From the NCBI GenBank assembly GCA_017436285.1, contig JAFSDL010000030.1:1-64000 (forward strand): 64,000 nucleotides of DNA, written 5' to 3'. This stretch comes from Clostridia bacterium (lineage in GTDB: Bacteria > Bacillota > Clostridia > Oscillospirales > Acutalibacteraceae). A program made the position numbers and the translations under genes. Below, in pieces: positions 49,791-57,574 of the stretch (position 1 is the stretch's first letter; the number at the start of each line of letters is the position of its first letter). Below the pieces are notes generated by a model. It did not search any database. It had not been told where the DNA came from and saw only the letters and a program-made list of their open reading frames with translations.

Positions 49791-50230
49791 CTTTTACTGT
49801 GGTACAGGCAAGCCTGTACCTTACGGTGAGAAGCACAATACCTGCTTAGTGCAATATCTGTAAGGTATGGGCTTGCCCATACCGGAGAATGCACTGAGAT
49901 AGTGCTGTATCGCTCTGCTCAAGTCTTACTGTGGTACAGGCAAGCCTGTACCTTACGGTAAAAAGTATGAATAGAGATAATCTGTAAGGTATGGGCTTGC
50001 CCATACCGGAGAATGCACTGAGATAGTGCTGTATCGTTCTATGCAAGTCCTACTGTGGTACAGGCAAGCCTGTACCTTACGGTAAAAAGTATGAATAGAG
50101 ATAATCTGTAAGGTATGGGCTTGCCTATACCGGAGAATGCACTGAGATAGTGCTGTATCGTTCTATGCAAGTCCTACTGTGGTACAGGCAAGCCTGTACC
50201 TTACGGTGTTGCGAGCCTGTACCTTACGGT
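49791..50230 (-). repeat. REP/BIME array downstream of the RAYT gene
   Basis: Seven palindromes plus a partial one. Type A, inverted, at 49801-49820, 49933-49952, 50057-50076 and 50181-50200; type B at 49864-49883, 49988-50007 and 50112-50131. The last type B has one C-to-T change that keeps a G-U pair. Units repeat with a 124-base period (49933, 50057, 50181). The partial type A half at 50211-50230 marks the array edge. Orientation is the mirror image of the upstream array. Confidence 0.93.
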
Positions 50231-50263
50231 ATGAACAACTTTTATTTTATAAGAGGTGATTAT

Positions 50264-50728
50264 ATGCCAAAAGTTAATATGGAAACCTTGCTTCCGTTTA
50301 TTCAGGAGGCATTTAATCGCGGTGTGGATTTTCAGATTCCCATTACGGGAACAAGTATGAATCCGCTTCTTTATCAGAACAGGGATTTTGTTAAAATCGT
50401 TAAGCCTGATTTACCATTGAAAACAGGGGATATTCCTCTTTATCGCAGAAATGACGGGGCATTTGTTCTCCATAGGGTTGTGGGTATTAAAGAGAACGGC
50501 GAATATATAATGTGCGGTGATAATCAGTTTGTTTTAGAATACGGTATCACAGATAAAAACATTATCGGTGTTGCAAAAAAACTCATAATTGACGGCAAGG
50601 AAATTGATGTCGATTCAGATGCGGATTATTTAAAGCATAAAGAAAAATTTCTGAAAAACATCAGAACAAGATACCCTGGAAGACGTTTGAGGTGTAAATT
50701 ATCGTCAGTTAAAAGGCGATTTTTTTAA
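50264..50728 (+). CDS. S26/S24-like serine peptidase without membrane anchor
   Basis: About 154 residues. The candidate catalytic Ser is in ITGTSMNPLLYQNRDFVKI, the S26/S24 box B. In place of the usual Lys in box D there is FVLHRVVGI, so a Ser-His arrangement as in SipW/archaeal-type signal peptidases is likely; YIMCGDNQF is box E-like. No membrane segment is present, unlike true signal peptidases. ATG at 50264 has AAGAGGTGAT upstream; the longer reading runs back through REP repeats and is not real. The basic C-terminus (RYPGRRLRCK) may contact membrane or nucleic acid. It may process the small EDVLT peptides upstream (inference). Confidence 0.78.
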   Translation: MPKVNMETLLPFIQEAFNRGVDFQIPITGTSMNPLLYQNRDFVKIVKPDLPLKTGDIPLYRRNDGAFVLHRVVGIKENGEYIMCGDNQFVLEYGITDKNIIGVAKKLIIDGKEIDVDSDADYLKHKEKFLKNIRTRYPGRRLRCKLSSVKRRFF

Positions 50729-50735
50729 AAAACTA

Positions 50736-50764
50736 TTGTAGTACAGCTTTTTTTGTGATAGAAT
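50736..50764 (+). promoter_or_regulatory. Candidate promoter of the BY-kinase gene
   Basis: TTGTAG at 50736-50741, a 17-base spacer and TAGAAT at 50759-50764, about 60 bases before the start. Confidence 0.5.
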
Positions 50765-50825
50765 AACTAGGATAGCGTAATGCGCTTTGTCGCTTACTAT
50801 AATATTTCAAAAGGGAGATTGAAAA

Positions 50826-52355
50826 ATGGCTTACGAAGAGAAAAGAACTTCTTATGACGAAGCTACAGGTTTTGAACCTATTTTAAAACTTATCAGACAG
50901 CTTCTCAGTAAATGGTGGCTTATTGCTCTTTTTGCAATAATTTTTGCTGCTTCAGGCTTTGGTGTTGCAAAGCTTACATATACTGAGACCTATAATTCCC
51001 AGATAATTTTCAATGTATCTAACAAAAACAAGGAATTTATCGGCACATCTCAGACAATAACATCTGCCAGCGATACTCAGGCTTCAACAATTATTGCAAA
51101 CAACTTTAAAACTCTTATTCAGACAGGTAACGACTTTATTACTAAGGTTCAGCAGACTGTTGAAACAACCACAGGTGGAGAATATACAATTGCTGAGCTT
51201 CGTGGTCTTATCAGCGTTGAGGTTGTTTCCGATACAACACTTATCAAGGTTACCGTTAACTCAGACGATGTGGATTTGACTTATGCTGTTGCAACAGCTA
51301 TTCAGAGTATTTATCCTGATATTGCCAGAGAGGTTTTCCCCAATGCTGATATAAGCATTGCCGATAATGCAACAAAGGCAAAGCTTTCTGCTGACTCATC
51401 AACTCTCATTTACACTGCTGCAGGCTTCCTTCTTGGTGCCGCTCTTGCAGTTTTGATTATTCTTATTACTGCTAAAATTCAGAATAAGCTTCTTGGCGTT
51501 GATGATATCAAAAACAACTTTAATATGAACATTATTGCTACTGTTTCTGATATTAAAAACAAAAAGAAAACAGACAGAACAAGACTTCTTATCACTGATA
51601 AAAATGTTGGCCTTCCGTTTATTGAAACCTTTAAGCTTATCAGAACTAAAATTGAAAATGTTAAGCTTAAAAAAGGCTATTCTGTTTTTGCTCTCACCAG
51701 CTCAACTGAAAGCGAGGGTAAAACAACCTGCTCTGTAAACACTGCTCTTTCCCTTGCAAAAAGCGGTAAATCAGTTCTTCTTATTGATGCTGACCTGAGA
51801 AAGCCTGCTGTTTGCAAAACTCTTGGTATTTCCCTCGAGGGTGAAAAAGGCGTTTACGATATTGTTACAGGCAATAAAACCTTCGAAGAGTCTGTTAAAT
51901 ATATCGAAAAGCTTAACCTTTATCTCCTTGTTGCAGCAGCTCCTGTTCAGGACCCATCTGAAACTCTCGCTTCAGAAAAGATGGCTGAAATCATCAAGCA
52001 GGCAAGAGAAAACTTTGACTATGTTATTGTTGACTGTCCTCCTGCCGGTGTTGTTGCCGATGCTGCTATCGTTGCAAACTATACAGATTCAGTTATTTTT
52101 GTTACTGCAGAAGAGAAGGTTGCAATTCCTCAGATTGAATATGCTCTCAGTGACCTTACTACTGCTAAGGCTGAAATTCTCGGTTGTATTTATAACCGTG
52201 CAGGAAGCGGTGCGGTTGGTCTTGCTATGGGTAAGGCGGGCGGTTATTTCTCTAACCGCTACGGCGGATATTACGGCTCATCATACTATTACGGCAGCCG
52301 TGGCTCTTCCTACTATTATGGTAGCAGAAGCGGTAAAAAGCATAAAAGAAAATAA
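50826..52355 (+). CDS. Bacterial tyrosine kinase with fused Wzz-type domain
   Basis: A 509-residue protein fusing the chain-length/transmembrane adaptor (about 1-215, helices near 32-52 and 195-217) and the BY-kinase domain (about 230-460) that are often separate in Firmicutes. Kinase motifs: Walker A SSTESEGKTTCS, Walker A' VLLIDADLRKP and Walker B VIVDCPPAG. The C-terminus is a Tyr-rich cluster (YYGSSYYYGSRG and repeats), the autophosphorylation tail. It controls length and export of exopolysaccharide or capsule. No polysaccharide synthesis genes are next to it; it is a single gene with its own terminator beside the pilus operon. Confidence 0.92.
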   Translation: MAYEEKRTSYDEATGFEPILKLIRQLLSKWWLIALFAIIFAASGFGVAKLTYTETYNSQIIFNVSNKNKEFIGTSQTITSASDTQASTIIANNFKTLIQTGNDFITKVQQTVETTTGGEYTIAELRGLISVEVVSDTTLIKVTVNSDDVDLTYAVATAIQSIYPDIAREVFPNADISIADNATKAKLSADSSTLIYTAAGFLLGAALAVLIILITAKIQNKLLGVDDIKNNFNMNIIATVSDIKNKKKTDRTRLLITDKNVGLPFIETFKLIRTKIENVKLKKGYSVFALTSSTESEGKTTCSVNTALSLAKSGKSVLLIDADLRKPAVCKTLGISLEGEKGVYDIVTGNKTFEESVKYIEKLNLYLLVAAAPVQDPSETLASEKMAEIIKQARENFDYVIVDCPPAGVVADAAIVANYTDSVIFVTAEEKVAIPQIEYALSDLTTAKAEILGCIYNRAGSGAVGLAMGKAGGYFSNRYGGYYGSSYYYGSRGSSYYYGSRSGKKHKRK

Positions 52356-52367
52356 GCACTTGATTTG

Positions 52368-52402
52368 AAAGAAGCTCTTGGAATTCCAAGAGCTTCTTTT
52401 TT
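52368..52402 (+). terminator. Terminator after BY-kinase gene
   Basis: An 11-bp perfect stem (GAAGCTCTTGG/CCAAGAGCTTC, loop AATT) followed by six T. Confidence 0.95.
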
Positions 52403-52478
52403 CGTCATTTTCTCTAAATATTGAAAGTAAATTTCTATTGAATTTTCCCGTTTTTTTCAACATAAAAAGCAAAAGCTA

Positions 52479-52507
52479 TTGATTATTTAACGGATTTATA
52501 GTATCAT
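52479..52507 (+). promoter_or_regulatory. Candidate promoter of the type IV pilus operon
   Basis: TTGATT at 52479-52484, a 17-base spacer and TATCAT at 52502-52507, leaving a leader of about 120 bases before the first gene. Confidence 0.5.
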
Positions 52508-52634
52508 ATTAAATGTAGTATACTCTTATTAGGTCAAGTGCGCCCAATTTCGAATTTTTGGTGATTTTTATACAAAAACCTGCATTTGTCTTAATAGTAT
52601 TTAAGTGAATATTTACTTGTTTGGAGGCTTTTAT

Positions 52635-53156
52635 ATGGCACTTGAATTACCTAAATTTACTAAAAAAGAAAGAACAAGTGATAAACCGGGCATCACATTG
52701 CAGGTAGCACAGTTTTTTGAAAAAAATCCGATAATGAAAATTGTCATTCCGGTTATACTTTTTCTTATTCTTGTAGCGATATTTATTTTTGTTATTTTCG
52801 GTGATGGAATTTTAATGGATGACGGCCTTTCCGATGATGTGGGAACTTCAACTCAATCCAACGAGGTTCAGGTTATTCCCGGTAACAATATAATCAAAGA
52901 TAAAGAAATCGCAAGCCTTATTGATAGCGACCCGCTTTCACCCGATATACTTTCTGCCGCTTCCTATACAGGCTCGGTTGTTGGTTCAAGCGGCTTGAAA
53001 ACAGCTCTTATTCAAATTGGCACAGAGGGCGATGTTCTTGTTCTTACAGTGGGCGAAACAATCGGTGACTCCGATTGGGAGCTTAAAGAAATCGCTTCAG
53101 ACTATGTTATTTTCCAAGCCGGAGAATTAACGAAGAAGCTGGATTTAGCTAAATAA
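52635..53156 (+). CDS. PilP/GspC-like inner membrane pilus protein
   Basis: A 173-residue bitopic protein: cytosolic N-terminus (1-45), membrane helix at about 47-68 (IVIPVILFLILVAIFIFVIF), acidic linker and a C-terminal beta domain whose end (VLTVGETIGDSDWELKEIASDYVIF) resembles the homology-region fold of PilP/GspC proteins. In diderms that domain binds the secretin; here it would be an external part of the pilus basal body. I chose ATG at 52635 with GGAGG 8 bases upstream. It is the first gene of the pilus operon. The PilP-like call rests on topology, position and this short motif. Confidence 0.65.
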   Translation: MALELPKFTKKERTSDKPGITLQVAQFFEKNPIMKIVIPVILFLILVAIFIFVIFGDGILMDDGLSDDVGTSTQSNEVQVIPGNNIIKDKEIASLIDSDPLSPDILSAASYTGSVVGSSGLKTALIQIGTEGDVLVLTVGETIGDSDWELKEIASDYVIFQAGELTKKLDLAK

Positions 53157-53196
53157 ATAATTTATGTAATAACATATAAATTAGGGGGATTATCCA

Positions 53197-54921
53197 ATGA
53201 AAACAAACAAACGCAAAATGAGGTCAATAGGCATTTTTGCCCTTGTGCTTGTTCTGCTTGCAACTGCGATATTACCGCTTTCTGCAGTAGGTAGCGCTAT
53301 TGACGAAGCAATGGGAACTTACATTGTTAAACAGGGCGATACGCTTTCTTCTATCGCTGCTGCTCACGGTGTTACAGTTTCTGATATCGTAACAACTAAC
53401 GGAATCTCAGCCTCTACTGAGCTTTATGTTGGCCAGATGCTTGATATTCCCGGTGCAGTTGCAGTTGAAGACGACTCTACTACATATTACGGAACTTCAA
53501 GCACTATTTCCGTTCATTTTAAAAACGCTGACCTTATTGGTGCGCTTGAAACTGTTCTTGCTCATACAGGCTACACAATGATTTTTAAGGGTACTACAAC
53601 TGAAATCCCTGAGCTTTCTCTTGATAATGTAACCCCTCTTACAGCTATTGATTATATTCTTCGTATGGTTGATATGACTTATATCAAGCACGATGATATA
53701 ATTTATGTTGGCACAGCTTCAGCTCTTAACTCAAGCTTTGTTGATAAAGAGGCTCTTACCAAGTTCTCTCTTAAATATATTTCAACAGATACACTTACTT
53801 CTCAGCTTTCAACGCTTGGTGTTTCTGTTAAGCTTGTTAAGGTTGATATCAACCTGAGAGAATTCTGGATTAGCGGTACACCTATGCAACTCGCAAAGGT
53901 TAATCAGCTTATCAAAACTCTTGATAATAAAAAGAATACAACTGTCGGTAGCGCCCAAATCAGCTCAAGCCTTACTGCTATCGAACTTAAATATATTACA
54001 GCAAGTGAATTCAGCAGCTTGCTCGGTTCCCTCGGACTTCACACAGGTATTGTTATGTCAGCTCATCCCATGACACTTTATGTTTATGCTTCCGGTGATG
54101 CTTATCAGGATATTATAAATGTTAAAAAGCTTGTTGATTTCAAGGATGAAAATGCTGAAACTGAGCAAAAGCCTGAAGGCGATACAGCAACAGACGAAGG
54201 CGATAAAACAACAGACGAAGGCACACAGGATACAACCAAACCCGATGATTCAACTCAGAGCGGTTCAACAGATGTTGTTATTACAGATGGCGAAACATCA
54301 CTTGTTAAGGTTGACCTTGAGTATATCACTAAGGAAAATGCAAGTGATATTATCAGCACATTCGGCTATGATGTAGATGTTCTTGGTCTTGATCTTTACG
54401 AAAAGAGAATCTGGATTAAGGGTCTTGCTGACGAGGTTGACGAAGCGGTTGCACGTATCAAAGAAAACGATACTGCTGACAATGATGTAACAAAAACATT
54501 CTTTACATACGAGCTTCAGAATATTGTTGCTTCCGAGCTTCAGAGTAAAATAGGCTTTGTTAACATCGATAATGTAGAATTCTATTTCGGTTCTTATCCC
54601 GAACGCACAAAGTCCATAATGGTATATTGCAATAAAAATCAAGTTGAAGAGATTAAGGAGCTTATTGCATCTCTTGATAACAACTTAGGCGAAATGTACT
54701 ATCCCATCCAGACGATTACTGATGCTGATGAGCTTACAGTTCTTGCAGCAAAAGAAGAGCTCGTTGTTAAGCTTCTTAACATTCCTACAATTTCCGTTAG
54801 CTCATTCGAGCTTTCTGCGGATCTTGATCCTTCTGATGAGGGCGTAAAATATGTTCTTTATGTTCTTGAATCTCCCGAAAATATCGACCTTATCATAGAT
54901 ATGTGGGGTCAGATAGGCTAA
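53197..54921 (+). CDS. LysM protein with secretin N-domain repeats, no secretin channel
   Basis: A 574-residue exported protein. Signal peptide (about 1-33), LysM domain at about 41-87 (TYIVKQGDTLSSIAAAHGV), an STN/N0-like domain at about 100-170 (ISVHFKNADLIGALETVLAH, VTPLTAIDYILRMV), and several N1-type (NolW-like) ring-building repeats at about 183-250, 260-320, 370-430 and 440-505, separated by a Thr/Asp/Glu linker at about 325-365. The secretin beta-barrel expected of PilQ is absent. In a monoderm this could make a peptidoglycan-anchored ring guiding the pilus through the wall (inference). Confidence 0.8.
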   Translation: MKTNKRKMRSIGIFALVLVLLATAILPLSAVGSAIDEAMGTYIVKQGDTLSSIAAAHGVTVSDIVTTNGISASTELYVGQMLDIPGAVAVEDDSTTYYGTSSTISVHFKNADLIGALETVLAHTGYTMIFKGTTTEIPELSLDNVTPLTAIDYILRMVDMTYIKHDDIIYVGTASALNSSFVDKEALTKFSLKYISTDTLTSQLSTLGVSVKLVKVDINLREFWISGTPMQLAKVNQLIKTLDNKKNTTVGSAQISSSLTAIELKYITASEFSSLLGSLGLHTGIVMSAHPMTLYVYASGDAYQDIINVKKLVDFKDENAETEQKPEGDTATDEGDKTTDEGTQDTTKPDDSTQSGSTDVVITDGETSLVKVDLEYITKENASDIISTFGYDVDVLGLDLYEKRIWIKGLADEVDEAVARIKENDTADNDVTKTFFTYELQNIVASELQSKIGFVNIDNVEFYFGSYPERTKSIMVYCNKNQVEEIKELIASLDNNLGEMYYPIQTITDADELTVLAAKEELVVKLLNIPTISVSSFELSADLDPSDEGVKYVLYVLESPENIDLIIDMWGQIG

Positions 54922-54946
54922 AATTTATCACGTTGGAGTGACTGTT

Positions 54947-56035
54947 ATGGAATACATCAATCAACCAAGTAGTTATCCCGTCAGCCTTGAGCATTTGCTC
55001 AGGCTAACGGTCGAAAAAAAAGGTTCTGACCTTCATATAGTTGTCGGAATGCCTCCTTGTATTCGTATTGACGGCGATATAGTTAAGCAGGATTTCCCCC
55101 CTATGTCACCTGCTGATGTTGAAAATACACTTATGCAAGTTCTTTCCGAGAGAAATAAGAAAGACCTTCGTGAAAATCTTGAGCTTGATATTTCATATTC
55201 AGTCCCTCAGTGCGCTCGTTTCAGAGGTAATGTGATCGTTCAGCGCGGCACATTGGCTGCAGTTTTCAGAGCAATTCCTTTTGAGGTTCCTACTCTTGAC
55301 AGATTAGGATTACCCGCTGACGTAAGAAGACTTTGTTCGCTTCCCCGTGGTCTTATTCTTGTTACAGGACCAACAGGTTCAGGTAAGTCAACAACTCTTG
55401 CGGCAATGATTAACCATATGAATATGAACTATGAGTATAACATAGTTACAGTTGAAGACCCTATAGAATTTTTGCATTCTCACAAACGTTCAATTATCAG
55501 GCAGCGTGAGTTGGGTGGCGATACTCTTAGCTTTAACAATGCTTTGAGAACAGTTCTTCGTCACGACCCTGATGTTATTATGATTGGTGAGATGCGTGAC
55601 CCCGAAAGTATCAGCATTGCTCTTACAGCGGCTGAAACAGGTCACTTGGTTCTTTCAACCTTACATACTCAGACTGCGCCACTCACTATTGCTCGTATTA
55701 TCGACTCTTTCCCCAGTGAGCAGCAAAACCAGATTCGAAGCCAGCTTTCCAACACTCTTCGTGCTGTTATTTCTCAACAGCTTATGCCACGTATTGGTGG
55801 TGGTTGTGTATCTGCTGTTGAATATATGGTTGATACGCCTGCTATCAGAAATATGATTCGTGAAGGCAAGGACCATCAGATTTACAGCACAATGCAAACC
55901 GCTCAGAAAGAGGGTATGCAGACAATGGACCAGGCTCTTCTTAAACTACTTAGAGAACAAAAAATCACCAGAGAAGAAGTTTTGGAAAACTGCGTTGAAA
56001 GAGCAGAAATTCTCAGACAGATTCAAATGTACTAA
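54947..56035 (+). CDS. pilT: Type IV pilus retraction ATPase PilT
   Basis: A 362-residue hexameric ATPase that depolymerises pili. N-terminal PAS-like domain (about 1-110); Walker A GPTGSGKSTTLAA; Asp box TVEDPIEF; Walker B DVIMIGEMRDPES; His box GHLVLSTLHTQ. It lacks the zinc motif of PilB, as expected of PilT. ATG at 54947 has GGAG 9 bases upstream; GTG at 54938 would sit on the Shine-Dalgarno. It lies 25 bases after the secretin-like gene, so it is in the operon. Confidence 0.95.
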   Translation: MEYINQPSSYPVSLEHLLRLTVEKKGSDLHIVVGMPPCIRIDGDIVKQDFPPMSPADVENTLMQVLSERNKKDLRENLELDISYSVPQCARFRGNVIVQRGTLAAVFRAIPFEVPTLDRLGLPADVRRLCSLPRGLILVTGPTGSGKSTTLAAMINHMNMNYEYNIVTVEDPIEFLHSHKRSIIRQRELGGDTLSFNNALRTVLRHDPDVIMIGEMRDPESISIALTAAETGHLVLSTLHTQTAPLTIARIIDSFPSEQQNQIRSQLSNTLRAVISQQLMPRIGGGCVSAVEYMVDTPAIRNMIREGKDHQIYSTMQTAQKEGMQTMDQALLKLLREQKITREEVLENCVERAEILRQIQMY

Positions 56036-56042
56036 TATTTAG

Positions 56043-56314
56043 AGTGAATGGATTCGAACCAGATATGGTTTAATACAGTCACTTTTCCCTGTAACATCGT
56101 TAAAACTCTTGAAAGGAGAAAGCCTTCCTGTGAGTTTTGCCTTGTTACAGAAAAAATTGCCAAGTATTAAACTTCGCAGAACCTGAAATGCCCGAATTTG
56201 CGTGCATTTGGGATTTTCTTTGGCGAAGCAATACTGACGTATTACGAGACAAAAAAATTACAAAGGTGCGTGAATTCGGGCATTTCAGGCATATCTGGTT
56301 CGAATCCATTCACT
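56043..56314. repeat. Multi-hairpin inverted-repeat element before pilC
   Basis: Perfect 24-bp outer arms (56043-56066 and 56291-56314, AGTGAATGGATTCGAACCAG...) enclose two structures. Arm 1 (56067-56173) is a stepped hairpin: TTTAATAC/GTATTAAA, CTGTAACA/TGTTACAG, AAAACTC/GAGTTTT. Arm 2 (56182-56289) has perfect 17-bp arms CCTGAAATGCCCGAATT and complement. The whole is a three-way junction of about 272 bases. It lies between pilT and the pilC start, and the long ORF crossing it is not real. Confidence 0.8.
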
Positions 56315-56337
56315 ATAGATGCAAAGGGGGCAGACTC

Positions 56338-57537
56338 TTGGAATTTACGTATGAAGCGTTAAACCGACAAGGTCAGTCAATAACCGGTAAGGTTGTAGCT
56401 AACTCTACCGGAGAAGCATATGAAAAACTTCGTGAGGCAGGAGTTGTTGTCACAACTCTTACTGAAAATAAAGGTAAGGGCGTTAAGAAAACAAGAAGTA
56501 AAAAGGTTGCTCTTGCAGATATGTCAATGTTTGCACGTCAGCTTTCTGCTATGATTAGCGCAGGTATTCCTGTCACTCAGGCTATGCAGACTCTTGTTGG
56601 ACAGACAACTAACCAGACTCTTGCAAATGCAATTAAAAATATTGCTGATGATGTTGAAGGCGGTGTGGCTCTTTCTGAAGCATTTCTTGGGCAAAGGCCT
56701 GTTTTTTCAGACTTGTTCTGCTCGATGATTGCTGCAGGTGAAATGGGCGGTATGCTTGATAAAACACTTCTTGCAATGTCAAACCAGCTACATAAAGATA
56801 AACAGCTTAAGGACTCTGTTAAGTCTGCAACATCATACCCTAAAATGGTTGGTGCGTTTGCTATCATAATCCTTATAGTTATGCTTATATTTATGGTTCC
56901 CACCTTCCAGGGTATGACAGCAACAGTTGAGGATTTGAACCCGATTACCGAATTTGTTTATTTCCTTTCTGAATCATTGCGTGCTTATTGGTATGTAATT
57001 TTCCCTGCAATCGGTGTTTTGATTTTCCTTATTATAAAATTTATAAAATCACCTCCGGTTCAACACATTTGGGAAAACCATAAAATGCAGTGCCCCATTA
57101 TTGGTGAGCTTATTACTAAAACAATTCTCGCACGTTTCTGCCGTATTTTTGCTACACTTATCGGTGGCGGTGTTACGGCGGTTAAGGCACTTGAAACTGC
57201 AGGTCCCACATCGGGCTCAAAGCTTGTTGAAGACGCAGTTACAAAGGCTATAGAAGAGGTTGAAAATGGCGGAACAATTCACGAATCTCTTGATGAATCA
57301 GGTCTTTTTCCACCAATGCTTATCGGTATGATTGCTATCGGTGAGGAGGCAGGTACACTTCCCACTATGCTTGATAAGGTTGCTGAATTCTATGAGGAAG
57401 ATGTTGACACGCTTGCTAAAAGCTTAGGTTCAACTCTTGAGCCTATTATGCTTGTTGGTCTTGCAAGTATCGTCGGTTTCCTTATTATTGCACTTTATCT
57501 TCCTGTTTTCCAGGCAACAACAGCAACTCCGGCATAA
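56338..57537 (+). CDS. pilC: Type IV pilus inner membrane platform protein PilC
   Basis: About 399 residues with two GspF domains and three to four membrane segments. N-terminus EFTYEALNRQGQSITGKV is the usual PilC start; ADMSMFARQLSAMISAGIPV begins the first GspF domain and LARFCRIFATLIGGGVTAVK the second. It is the platform on which PilB and PilT act. I chose TTG at 56338 with AAAGGGGG 7 bases upstream; the frame is open back to 56137, but that part is the inverted-repeat element. Its terminus overlaps no other gene; pilM follows after 37 bases. Confidence 0.95.
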   Translation: MEFTYEALNRQGQSITGKVVANSTGEAYEKLREAGVVVTTLTENKGKGVKKTRSKKVALADMSMFARQLSAMISAGIPVTQAMQTLVGQTTNQTLANAIKNIADDVEGGVALSEAFLGQRPVFSDLFCSMIAAGEMGGMLDKTLLAMSNQLHKDKQLKDSVKSATSYPKMVGAFAIIILIVMLIFMVPTFQGMTATVEDLNPITEFVYFLSESLRAYWYVIFPAIGVLIFLIIKFIKSPPVQHIWENHKMQCPIIGELITKTILARFCRIFATLIGGGVTAVKALETAGPTSGSKLVEDAVTKAIEEVENGGTIHESLDESGLFPPMLIGMIAIGEEAGTLPTMLDKVAEFYEEDVDTLAKSLGSTLEPIMLVGLASIVGFLIIALYLPVFQATTATPA

Positions 57538-57574
57538 AAATAAATTCAAATCCTTCGCAAAGGGAGTAGATATA

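Noticed and set aside
48872..50230. Possible CRISPR array
   Set aside because: The repeats are palindromes in alternating orientation, spacers are themselves repeated, and no cas gene is present; a REP/BIME array explains all of it.
50150..50263. Longer N-terminus for the S26-like peptidase
   Set aside because: That stretch is REP repeat sequence; the ATG at 50264 has a good Shine-Dalgarno.
53197..54921. PilQ secretin
   Set aside because: N0/N1-type repeats are present but the C-terminal secretin barrel is missing.
56043..56314. tRNA gene suggested by GGTTCGAATCC
   Set aside because: Only the T-arm consensus is present; no acceptor, D-arm or anticodon arm can be built, and the motif is part of a perfect inverted repeat.
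56137..56337. N-terminal extension of PilC
   Set aside because: The open frame crosses the inverted-repeat element, is unlike PilC proteins, and a TTG with a strong Shine-Dalgarno at 56338 gives the normal N-terminus.
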